Source: Bradyrhizobium lablabi
Lineage (GTDB): Bacteria; Pseudomonadota; Alphaproteobacteria; Rhizobiales; Xanthobacteraceae
Direction: 5' to 3'
Length of the DNA stretch: 64,000 nucleotides
Assembly: GCF_900141755.1 (NCBI RefSeq)
Contig: NZ_LT670844.1
Location: 5,924,501 to 5,988,500 of the forward strand
The notes beneath the pieces were generated by a model that was given only the letters and a program-made list of their open reading frames with translations, was not told where the DNA came from and did no database searches. Positions 33,301 to 45,300 of this stretch are shown one piece after another. Position numbers and translations under genes: made by a program. The stretch's first letter is position 1. Each line of letters starts with the position of its first letter.

Positions 33301-36300
33301 CGAGCAGGGATCGGCGGGCGGGGTGGCGGTGACGCCGGTGCTTGCGCTGACGCTGGCGTCGGACCGGACGCGGGCGTCGATCGGGGCGCTGGCGTCGATC
33401 GGGGCGCTGTCGGGCGGGCTGGACGCGACCGGCAATGTCGAGGTGGATGCGACGCATTTGTCGAGTGCGCTGACGGAAGCGAGCGGGTCGGCGGCGGGCG
33501 GCAAGGCGGCGGTGGGGGCGGCGCTGGCGATCGCGGTGCTGGACGAGGAGGCGATCGCGACGACGTCGTCGAGCCTCCGCACCCCGGGTTCGGTGAGCTT
33601 CGCGGCCAAGGGCGCGGCGCTGGCGGCGACCGCGGCGGTGGCCAGTGCTTCCGGCGGCAATGGCACCGACAGCGGAGGCAACTCGACCGACAAGGACAGC
33701 TCGGCAGACGCCAAGATCAGCAAGGAGACCCAGGGCGCGGGGGCGCGGGAGAGTTCGGCCGGGGTCGGCGACGCCGACCAGCAGGCGACGACGGGGAGCG
33801 CGGCCCAGAGCGAGAATGGCCAGGGCAAGACCAGCGACGGTTCGGTGGCGGTGGCGGCCGCGATCGGGGTGACGGTGCTGCAGTCGAAGGTGGAAGCCTA
33901 TGTGCCGGCGTCGGTTGGCGTGAGCAGCGGCGCGCTGTCGGTGACGGCGGCGAGCAACGCCGATGCCAAGACCAGCGCCGACGGTTCGGCGGTGGGCAGT
34001 GATGCCGCGGCGGCGAAGATCGGCATTGGCGCCGGGCTGTCGCTGAACCTGGTGCGGGTCGCGAGCAATGCGCTGCTCGGCGGCGGCACGGCGTGGTCGA
34101 CGGCGCCGGCCGGGGCGATCCTCGGGGTGACGGCGGATCATTACACGGCCTCGTCGCTTTTGCTGAAGGCGGTGCAGGACGATCTCGGGGTGGTGTCGCC
34201 GGTGGTGACGGTGGTGAGCCCGAACCCGGTCGATCCGGCGCGGCTGGCGCAGGCCTCGATCGTGGGTACCGGCGGGCAGCATCTGGACGTGTTCGAGGCC
34301 GACGCCTCGGCGGGGGCGGGCGGCTCCAGCGTCGGGGTGGCGGGCGCGGTGGCGCTGAACCTGGTCGATGCGCAGAGCCTGGCGCAGGTCACGGGCGGCG
34401 CCACGGTGACGGTGACGGGCAGCGGCGCGGTGGCGGCCACGAGCGACAACGAGACCTCGACGATTGCGCGGGCGATGCCGGCGGGCACCGGGGCGTCGGG
34501 CGGCAAGGTCGGGGTTGGCGCCTCGGTTGCGCTGAACCTGGTGGCGACGCGTTCGACGGCGGAGCTTGCGGACGGCGCGTCGCTGTCGGGTGCCGGCGCT
34601 GTGACGCTGCAGGCGAGCGGGGTGCATGGCATCGTGACCCAGGCCGAGCAGGGATCGGCGGGCGGGGTGGCGGTGACGCCGGTGCTCGCGCTGACGCTGG
34701 CGTCGGACCGGACGCGGGCGTCGATCGGGGCGCTGGCGGGCGGGCTGGACGCGACCGGCAATGTCGAGGTGGATGCGACGCATTTGTCGAGTGCGCTGAC
34801 GGAAGCGAGCGGGTCGGCGGCGGGCGGCAAGGCGGCGGTGGGGGCGGCGCTGGCGATCGCGGTGCTGGACGAGGAGGCGATCGCGACGACGTCGTCGAGC
34901 CTCCGCACCCCGGGTTCGGTGAGCTTCGCGGCCAAGGGCGCGGCGCTGGCGGCGACCGCGGCGGTGGCCAGTGCTTCCGGCGGCAATGGCACCGACAGCG
35001 GAGGCAACTCGACCGACAAGGACAGCTCGGCAGACGCCAAGATCAGCAAGGAGACCCAGGGCGCGGGGGCGCGGGAGAGTTCGGCCGGGGTCGGCGACGC
35101 CGACCAGCAGGCGACGACGGGGAGCGCGGCCCAGAGCGAGAATGGCCAGGGCAAGACCAGCGACGGTTCGGTGGCGGTGGCGGCCGCGATCGGGGTGACG
35201 GTGCTGCAGTCGAAGGTGGAAGCCTATGTGCCGGCGTCGGTTGGCGTGAGCAGCGGCGCGCTGTCGGTGACGGCGGCGAGCAACGCCGATGCCAAGACCA
35301 GCGCCGACGGTTCGGCGGTGGGCAGTGATGCCGCGGCGGCGAAGATCGGCATTGGCGCCGGGCTGTCGCTGAACCTGGTGCGGGTCGCGAGCAATGCGCT
35401 GCTCGGCGGCGGCACGGCGTGGTCGACGGCGCCGGCCGGGGCGATCCTCGGGGTGACGGCGGATCATTACACGGCCTCGTCGCTTTTGCTGAAGGCGGTG
35501 CAGGACGATCTCGGGGTGGTGTCGCCGGTGGTGACGGTGGTGAGCCCGAACCCGGTCGATCCGGCGCGGCTGGCGCAGGCCTCGATCGTGGGTACCGGCG
35601 GGCAGCATCTGGACGTGTTCGAGGCCGACGCCTCGGCGGGGGCGGGCGGCTCCAGCGTCGGGGTGGCGGGTGCGGTGGCGCTGAACCTGGTCGATGCGCA
35701 GAGCCTGGCGCAGGTCACGGGCGGCGCCACGGTGACGGTGACGGGCAGCGGCGCGGTGGCGGCCACGAGCGACAACGAGACCTCGACGATTGCGCGGGCG
35801 ATGCCGGCGGGCACCGGGGCGTCGGGCGGCAAGGTCGGGGTTGGGGCCTCGGTTGCGCTGAACCTGGTGGCGACGCGTTCGACGGCGGAGCTTGCGGACG
35901 GCGCGTCGCTGTCGGGTGCCGGCGCTGTGACGCTGCAGGCGAGCGGGGTGCATGGCATCGTGACCCAGGCCGAGCAGGGATCGGCGGGCGGGGTGGCGGT
36001 GACGCCGGTGCTCGCGCTGACGCTGGCGTCGGACCGGACGCGGGCGTCGATCGGGGCGCTGTCGGGCGGGCTGGACGCGACCGGCAATGTCGAGGTGGAT
36101 GCGACGCATTTGTCGAGTGCGCTGACGGAAGCGAGCGGGTCGGCGGCGGGCGGCAAGGCGGCGGTGGGGGCGGCGCTGGCGATCGCGGTGCTGGACGAGG
36201 AGGCGATCGCGACGACGTCGTCGAGCCTCCGCACCCCGGGTTCGGTGAGCTTCGCGGCCAAGGGCGCGGCGCTGGCGGCGACCGCGGCGGTGGCCAGTGC

Positions 36301-39300
36301 TTCCGGCGGCAATGGCACCGACAGCGGAGGCAACTCGACCGACAAGGACAGCTCGGCAGACGCCAAGATCAGCAAGGAGACCCAGGGCGCGGGGGCGCGG
36401 GAGAGTTCGGCCGGGGTCGGCGACGCCGACCAGCAGGCGACGACGGGGAGCGCGGCCCAGAGCGAGAATGGCCAGGGCAAGACCAGCGACGGTTCGGTGG
36501 CGGTGGCGGCCGCGATCGGGGTGACGGTGCTGCAGTCGAAGGTGGAAGCCTATGTGCCGGCGTCGGTTGGCGTGAGCAGCGGCGCGCTGTCGGTGACGGC
36601 GGCGAGCAACGCCGATGCCAAGACCAGCGCCGACGGTTCGGCGGTGGGCAGTGATGCCGCGGCGGCGAAGATCGGCATTGGCGCCGGGCTGTCGCTGAAC
36701 CTGGTGCGGGTCGCGAGCAATGCGCTGCTCGGCGGCGGCACGGCGTGGTCGACGGCGCCGGCCGGGGCGATCCTCGGGGTGACGGCGGATCATTACACGG
36801 CCTCGTCGCTTTTGCTGAAGGCGGTGCAGGACGATCTCGGGGTGGTGTCGCCGGTGGTGACGGTGGTGAGCCCGAACCCGGTCGATCCGGCGCGGCTGGC
36901 GCAGGCCTCGATCGTGGGTACCGGCGGGCAGCATCTGGACGTGTTCGAGGCCGACGCCTCGGCGGGGGCGGGCGGCTCCAGCGTCGGGGTGGCGGGTGCG
37001 GTGGCGCTGAACCTGGTCGATGCGCAGAGCCTGGCGCAGGTCACGGGCGGCGCCACGGTGACGGTGACGGGCAGCGGCGCGGTGGCGGCCACGAGCGACA
37101 ACGAGACCTCGACGATTGCGCGGGCGATGCCGGCGGGCACCGGGGCGTCGGGCGGCAAGGTCGGGGTTGGGGCCTCGGTTGCGCTGAACCTGGTGGCGAC
37201 GCGTTCGACGGCGGAGCTTGCGGACGGCGCGTCGCTGTCGGGTGCCGGCGCTGTGACGCTGCAGGCGAGCGGGGTGCATGGCATCGTGACCCAGGCCGAG
37301 CAGGGATCGGCGGGCGGGGTGGCGGTGACGCCGGTGCTCGCGCTGACGCTGGCGTCGGACCGGACGCGGGCGTCGATCGGGGCGCTGGCGGGCGGGCTGG
37401 ACGCGACCGGCAATGTCGAGGTGGATGCGACGCATTTGTCGAGTGCGCTGACGGAAGCGAGCGGGTCGGCGGCGGGCGGCAAGGCGGCGGTGGGGGCGGC
37501 GCTGGCGATCGCGGTGCTGGACGAGGAGGCGATCGCGACGACGTCGTCGAGCCTCCGCACCCCGGGTTCGGTGAGCTTCGCGGCCAAGGGCGCGGCGCTG
37601 GCGGCGACCGCGGCGGTGGCCAGTGCTTCCGGCGGCAATGGCACCGACAGCGGAGGCAACTCGACCGACAAGGACAGCTCGGCAGACGCCAAGATCAGCA
37701 AGGAGACCCAGGGCGCGGGGGCGCGGGAGAGTTCGGCCGGGGTCGGCGACGCCGACCAGCAGGCGACGACGGGGAGCGCGGCCCAGAGCGAGAATGGCCA
37801 GGGCAAGACCAGCGACGGTTCGGTGGCGGTGGCGGCCGCGATCGGGGTGACGGTGCTGCAGTCGAAGGTGGAAGCCTATGTGCCGGCGTCGGTTGGCGTG
37901 AGCAGCGGCGCGCTGTCGGTGACGGCGGCGAGCAACGCCGATGCCAAGACCAGCGCCGACGGTTCGGCGGTGGGCAGTGATGCCGCGGCGGCGAAGATCG
38001 GCATTGGCGCCGGGCTGTCGCTGAACCTGGTGCGGGTCGCGAGCAATGCGCTGCTCGGCGGCGGCACGGCGTGGTCGACGGCGCCGGCCGGGGCGATCCT
38101 CGGGGTGACGGCGGATCATTACACGGCCTCGTCGCTTTTGCTGAAGGCGGTGCAGGACGATCTCGGGGTGGTGTCGCCGGTGGTGACGGTGGTGAGCCCG
38201 AACCCGGTCGATCCGGCGCGGCTGGCGCAGGCCTCGATCGTGGGTACCGGCGGGCAGCATCTGGACGTGTTCGAGGCCGACGCCTCGGCGGGGGCGGGCG
38301 GCTCCAGCGTCGGGGTGGCGGGTGCGGTGGCGCTGAACCTGGTCGATGCGCAGAGCCTGGCGCAGGTCACGGGCGGCGCCACGGTGACGGTGACGGGCAG
38401 CGGCGCGGTGGCGGCCACGAGCGACAACGAGACCTCGACGATTGCGCGGGCGATGCCGGCGGGCACCGGGGCGTCGGGCGGCAAGGTCGGGGTTGGGGCC
38501 TCGGTTGCGCTGAACCTGGTGGCGACGCGTTCGACGGCGGAGCTTGCGGACGGCGCGTCGCTGTCGGGTGCCGGCGCTGTGACGCTGCAGGCGAGCGGGG
38601 TGCATGGCATCGTGACCCAGGCCGAGCAGGGATCGGCGGGCGGGGTGGCGGTGACGCCGGTGCTCGCGCTGACGCTGGCGTCGGACCGGACGCGGGCGTC
38701 GATCGGGGCGCTGGCGGGCGGGCTGGACGCGACCGGCAATGTCGAGGTGGATGCGACGCATTTGTCGAGTGCGCTGACGGAAGCGAGCGGGTCGGCGGCG
38801 GGCGGCAAGGCGGCGGTGGGGGCGGCGCTGGCGATCGCGGTGCTGGACGAGGAGGCGATCGCGACGACGTCGTCGAGCCTCCGCACCCCGGGTTCGGTGA
38901 GCTTCGCGGCCAAGGGCGCGGCGCTGGCGGCGACCGCGGCGGTGGCCAGTGCTTCCGGCGGCAATGGCACCGACAGCGGCGGCAACTCGACCGACAAGGA
39001 CGGCTCGGCAGACGCCAAGGTGCAGAAGCAGTCGACCGACAGCAACCAGCGCCTGAGCGACGCCAAGATCGGCGACAGCGATCAGCAGAGCACGGTCGGC
39101 TCCGAAGGAGCGAGTGCGAACGGCAAGGCGTCGACAAGCGAGGGCGGCGTCGCCGTAGCCGCGGCGATTGCGGTCGACGTATCGACGGTAAAAGTAAAGG
39201 CCTATGTGCCGGTATCCGTCGGGGTAAAGGCCGGTCAGGCGCTCTTGGTGACGTCGGTCTCCAACGTTGATGCGAAGACGAGTGCGGATGGATCGACCAC

Positions 39301-42300
39301 GGCTGGCTCAGGCAGCGGTTCGTCGTCGACAAAGGTAGGCGTGGGCGCGGCTGTCGCGGTGAACGTCATCACCGTCGACAATCGCGCTGAATTGGGTACC
39401 GCCGCGACTGCGAACAGCGCCGTGCAGATTGTGGGCGTCACGGCGGGGCACTATGACGGTTCTGCACTGAACATATCGGCGCTGAAGACGGATCTCGGCG
39501 TTGCCTCACCGACCGCTGTCGGCGGGGCAGACCTGCCTCACGCACCCTCTGCCACCACAGCGCTGGGGCGGCTCGACCAGATTGTCGCTTATGCGAAGTC
39601 AGGTTCGAGCGGCGCCAATATCGGCATCGCCGGTTCGGTGGCCGTCAATGCGCTCACCAGCAACAGCGTCGCAGACATCGACTCCGGCGCCATCGTCAAC
39701 ATTGTCCCGACGGGTCCGAGCGGCGGTGGCGTGACCCTCGCGTCGGACAACGAGGCCTATGTGGCGGGGTCGGCGATTCCGGCACAAGACGGTGTGAGCG
39801 GTGCGAAGGTCGGAGCGGGCGCGTCCGTCGTTCTCAACACGGTGCTGAATACGAGCGAAGCCTCGCTGGCGCAGAATGCCGGATTGACGGGCGCGAGTTC
39901 GCTGGCGGTCACGGCGGATTCGCATTTGGATACCGATGCGCTGGCGCAGGCCGGCGCCAAGGGGGGCACCGCGCTCGACGCCGTGGTCGCGTTCACAATC
40001 CTGTCGGAGAAGACCAAGGCCTCGATCGAGTCCGGTGGACTTGTATCGGTGGGCGGTGACGTCACGGTCCGCGCCACCAGCGCGGGTGCGCACAGCGCGA
40101 TCGCGTCCGGCTCGGCCGCAAGCTCGGGAAGCGGCGGCGTTGCGGTCGGCGGTTCGGTCGCGTTGATCACCGGCACCGGATTGTTCAACGCCATCTCCGG
40201 GGCAGGCGGCCCCATTACCACCGACACCGAGGCCAGGATCGCACGAGATGTGACCTCGGCGCACGATCTCATGGTCTCCGCATCGGGCACGCACACCTAT
40301 GCCGCATCCTCGACCGCGACGGCGGGTGGCGGATCCAGCGAGGACAAGGGCGCGGCCGGCGGTAGCAAATCCGTCAGCTCGAAAACGCTCGGTTCGGCGC
40401 CAGCCACCGATTCAATGAACCAGGAGCAATCCGGGTTGAGTTCTAACGGCGGCGGCAGCAGTGGCGGCAAGCTGTCGGTCGCGGCGGCACTCGGCGCGGC
40501 GATCGTCGGGGACAGCGTGAAGGCGGGCCTTGGCGACTCGCTGAAGCTGACCGCAACCCGCAATGTCCTGGTCTCCGCGACCAGCACCGACCAGGTCCAG
40601 ACGCTTGGCAGTGCGGCGGCGGCGTCGAGCAATCAGGACAACGGCATCGGTATCGGTGCCGCCTTGAGTGTCATCGATAACGCCACCAAGGCAAGCATCG
40701 GCGATTCCGTGCACATTGTATCCGGCGGCTCGGTCACCGTTCAGGCGACGTCGACCGTGAACAAGGACCTCGGCGGCCTGACCGCGGAGGCGATGTCCGG
40801 CGCCTCCGGCAAGAAACTCTCGGTAGCGGGCTCGCTCGCGATCGGCATTTCCACATCGACCACGAGCGCCACCATCGGCAACAATCTCGGGATTGACGTG
40901 GTGGGCGATGCGGTGAGCCGGGTTGGCGCGGTATCGGTCACGGCGGACAACACCAGTTCGCTCACCGCGAAAGCCTGGTCGGGCAGCTATTCCTCCCAGG
41001 GCACCGGCGTCGGCGCCTCGATCGCGGCGGCGATTTCCAACGACAGCTACACCGCCTCGATCGGCAATTCGTCGACCATCAACGCTGCGAGCGTCGACGT
41101 TCACGCCACCAATGAGCGCGTCGACGACATCTTCTCGACCATCAATACGCTCGCCCAGCCGGTATCGACGACCCTGTCGGATATCAACGCCGGTCTCACG
41201 GCCAACGCCAACAATGCAAAATCGCTCGTCAGCGATGTCGACAGCGCCTCGGCCGCGTCCGATGCCGTCAGCAGTTTCAAGTCCGGCTTCGCCGACCAGA
41301 TTACCAGCGACAAGAAAAAGATCCTCGACAGCCTGAAGACGACCGCGGCGCTGGCGCGCGACCTGCCGCTGCTCGGTAGCAACAATTTCTACACCGAAGT
41401 GGTTGCGGGTGCGGCCTCGGGCTCGAAGCTTGCCGTCTCCGGCGGTCTGGCGCTGCAGATCATGCTGGAGCACACGACTGCCTCGATCGGCACCAGCGCC
41501 CACATCGATGCGACCGGCGCGGTGACCCTGGATGCGCATGACAATGCGGTTTCGCGGACGCTGGTTGGGACGCTCAGCGCCTCCGGCGGTTCGAGCGCGG
41601 CGGGCATTTCGCTGGGCATTATTGTCAATTCAGGCGGCGTCGACGCCCATATCGGGTCCAACAGCACGATCTCGCAGTCGGCTTCGATCGGTGTCACCGC
41701 CGGTGCACAGCACGAGATCGACCTGTTCGAGGTCAGCGCGGCGGCGGCTGACGCGAACGGCATCGCGGGCATTCTCGGCGTGGTCTATTCGCAGGCCTCG
41801 GTTAGCGCTCAGACCGGCGCCGGTAGTTCGCTCACGTCGTCCGGCGCGGTCAATGTGGCTGCGACCAATTCGATCAGCGCCCTCAATCTGGCGGGTGGCA
41901 TCGCGGTCGGCGGCAACAACGGGATCGGCGGCGTCGCCATTTCGACCACCGTCAAAAATAGCGCGACCGCTACGATCGATTCGAACTCCGGCTCGGCGAC
42001 GACCGTCGACGCCGGATCGGTTTCGGTGTCGGCCCACACGGCCGAAAAGCTTATCAACGTCGGCGTTGCCGGGGCTGCTGCCGGCTCCAATGCCATTGCG
42101 GGCGTGGCAACCCCGCTGATCCAGTTACTCGACACCGAAGCCAGTATCGGCGCCAACGCGACCATCAAGGCCACCGCCGGCGACGTGTCCGTCACCGCGG
42201 CCGACGCCACCCTTCTCATCAATGTCGGAGGTGTCATCGCCATCGGCGGCAGCAATGGTGTAGGCGGCGCTGCCGCCGTTGGCGTGCTCACAGATACGAT

Positions 42301-45300
42301 CAAGGCCGGAATCGGCGACGCCGCGACCGTCGACGCCACGGGGGCGGTGATCGTCACGGCCAACGCGAAGGAGACCGTCAGCGACGATGTCGTGTCGGGA
42401 GCCGGCGGAGGCAATGTCGGGGTCGCCGTCGCGATCGCATCGTCGGTCATCGTCGACACGACCAGTGCGACGATCGGCCTGGGCGCCAAAGTCGGTACGA
42501 TCATTCGACCCAATGGGGTGCGGGTAGCGGCCGACGACACCAGCCTCGTCGTCGACCTCGCGGGTACGATCGGTGCCGGCGGAGGGACTGGCGTTGGCGC
42601 CGGCGTCGATGCCAACGTCCTCACCAAGACCACGACAGCGACGATCGACAGCAATGCGGTTGTCAAGTCGAGCGGCGATGTGGTTGTGCAGGCAACCAGT
42701 GCCGAGACCGTGTTCTCCCTGGTCGCGGGCTTCGCGGCGGGCGGCGACGCCGGTGTCGCAGGGTCGGTCGGCGCATTCGTGCTGACGGGCAACACTCTTG
42801 CGACGATCGCAAGCGGCGCCGACGTCCGCGCGGACGGCAATGTCGGCGTGATCGCCAACGATGCCGATGAACTCGACCGACTGGTCGGCAGCGGCGCCGT
42901 TGGTGGTACCGCCGGCGTTGGCGGCGCCATCGGCGTATCGGTCGCGCTGCAGAACACCAAGGCGAGCATCGGCGACACCGCCTCGGTCGAAGGCCGGGGC
43001 CTGGGCGGGACGCTCGGCGTCACCACCGGCGTTACCGGCTCGTTCTCGAACTATGGCGCGGATACACTCTCGGTGACACCGGCGACGTCCAATCTCTCCG
43101 GCACGCTCGGCAGTGATGTCAACGCGGTGACCGTGATGGACGGGAAGGCCGAAGGCGGATCGCTGTTCGTGCTCCAGCGCAAGACCACGCCCGTGGTCCA
43201 GCAGGTGCGCGGCGTCGCGGTCGCGGCCTCGGCGACAAGCTTGCTGCGCTCGCTCGCGGTCAGCGGTTCGGTGGGCGGAACCGCGGGCATTTCGATTTCC
43301 GGAGATGTGCCTGTCGTGGTCAGCGACACCGAGGCCACGATCGGGGCGGGCGCCCAGGTCAACGCATCATCCGGGTCGGCGCCGGGTGCGAACCAGTCGG
43401 TCACCGTCGCGGCCAGCAGCGATCTTTATCACCTCGGTATCGCCGGGTCGGTTGCGGTGGGCGGAACGGCCGGTGTCGGCGCCGGCGCGGAAACCACGGT
43501 GTTCAAGAACACCACGATTGCCGCAATCGGCGCAGGGTCGACGGTGAACGCCGCGCGTGACGTCGCCGTCACCGCCAAGGCGAGCGAGAATTTCGCCGGC
43601 GCCGCTGTGAGTGCGGCGGTGGGCGGAACGGTCGGTGTCGCCGGCGGCATCTCCGGCTTCGTCTCCGTCAACACGACCAAGGCCACCATCGACAGCAGCG
43701 CAGCGAGCGTGACCCACGTGTCGGCGGGCGGCAACGTTGTGGTCGACGCCGAGGACCAGACGCGGGCCATCGTCACCGGCGGCACCGTCGCAATTGGCGG
43801 CGCCGCGGCAGGCGTCGGCATCGGCATCGGGCTCGCCGTCGTCATCAAGGACACCGAGGCCGAGATCGGCGCGTTTGCCGATGTGAGGGGACTAGGCAAC
43901 GGGATCGGGAACGACCTCAGCGAGTACACCGGCGCTGACTTCAGCAGCAGCCAGACTGGTCGCGGCGTCCTGGTACAGGCGAATTCGGGCGAAAGCGTTA
44001 CTGGCATTGTCATCGCCGGTGCGGGCGGCCTTTATGCAGGCGTGGCCGGAGCGGTGGCCGCGGAAGTGTTTGTCGACCAGACCCGCGCCTTCATCGACCA
44101 GGGTGCTACCATCAATGGCAGCAATGGCGGCGCGAACGCCAATCAGGACGTCACCGTTACGGCCCGTGACAGCACCGTGGTGTCGATGACGGAAGGAACG
44201 GTCGCGGCGGGCCTGGCCGGAATCGGCGGCGCGGTCGACGTCGCTGTGATCACGGACGCGACCAGCGCCTTTGTCGGCGATAGCACGACCATCAACTCCG
44301 CCCGCTACGTGACCGTCGACGCGCTCACCAACCGCCAGACCTCATCGACTGTGGCAAGCGTTGCGGGCGGTCTTGCCGGCGTCGGCGCGGCGATCTCGGT
44401 TCTCGCCGTGGCGAACGGTCCGAACGCGGATCAAACATCAAAGACCGACAGCAACGGCTCCTTCACGGATTCGGCGAACCAGAAGCTTTCCGACAACACC
44501 ATCGACAGCCAGTTCCTGTCCTCCTCCACCAACAGCAACGTGCGCGGGGCCAGCACCCAGGCGCAGAGCTACAAGAGCAAGCTCAATCTGCAGCCGACGC
44601 TGCCGACCGGAATCGCCCCGGGCAACTCGGCAACCATAGGCCACGCCACGGTCACCGCCGGAAGCGACGTCAACGTCCGGGCGCGCGACGTCGTCAATGC
44701 GGCGATCGCGGACGGCGCCGTGACGCTCGGGGCTGGTGGCGGAGCCGGTATTGGCGTCGCCGTGGTGAACGTCAACAACACCGCGACCGTAACCAACGGC
44801 GCCAACATCACCGCCGGGGCGCTCGACGTATCGGCGGTGTCGGACCGGAACTTGAATGGCGATGGCGTCGCGGCCACGGCCGTCGGCGTCGCGGCGGCCC
44901 TGATGAGCCTGACCGATACGACATCGACGACGGCTTCGATCGGAGGTTCGACGGTCAGCACCGGCGGCAGCGCGCAGGTCCACGCCACCAATAACGAGCA
45001 GATCACCATCGCGACCGCGACACTGGCATCCGGCGCCGCTGGCGGACTGAGTTTGGTGATCGTGAACCCCGATACCGAAGCCAGGATCGACGGCGCGTCG
45101 ACGATTACGGCTGCCACCGCGGCGAATGGTGACGTCGAGGTTACCTCGAACAACATCATCAACATCAATAGTGGCGCGGCGGGGGTCGCAGTCGGCGGCG
45201 GCGGCGTCGGGCTGACCATTGTCGTCGAATTGCCGACGGCCATAGCTATGGTCGGCGCCGGCGACACGATCACCTCCGGTGTCACCGGCGCGAGTGCGAC

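Noticed and set aside
33083..38761. An antisense open frame of 1,892 codons across the adhesin repeats
   Set aside because: It is a by-product of GC-rich third codon positions and of a repeat length divisible by three; its product is an Arg/His/Pro-rich sequence with no domain and no start signals.
33144..39019. CRISPR-like or satellite array
   Set aside because: The repeats are 1.3 kb, coding and without spacers; they belong to the adhesin frame.
34093..39270. Four 411-to-399-codon frames on the plus strand, offset from the adhesin frame
   Set aside because: They repeat with the 1,326-bp period and translate to Gly/Arg/Asp-rich nonsense; shadows of the adhesin gene.
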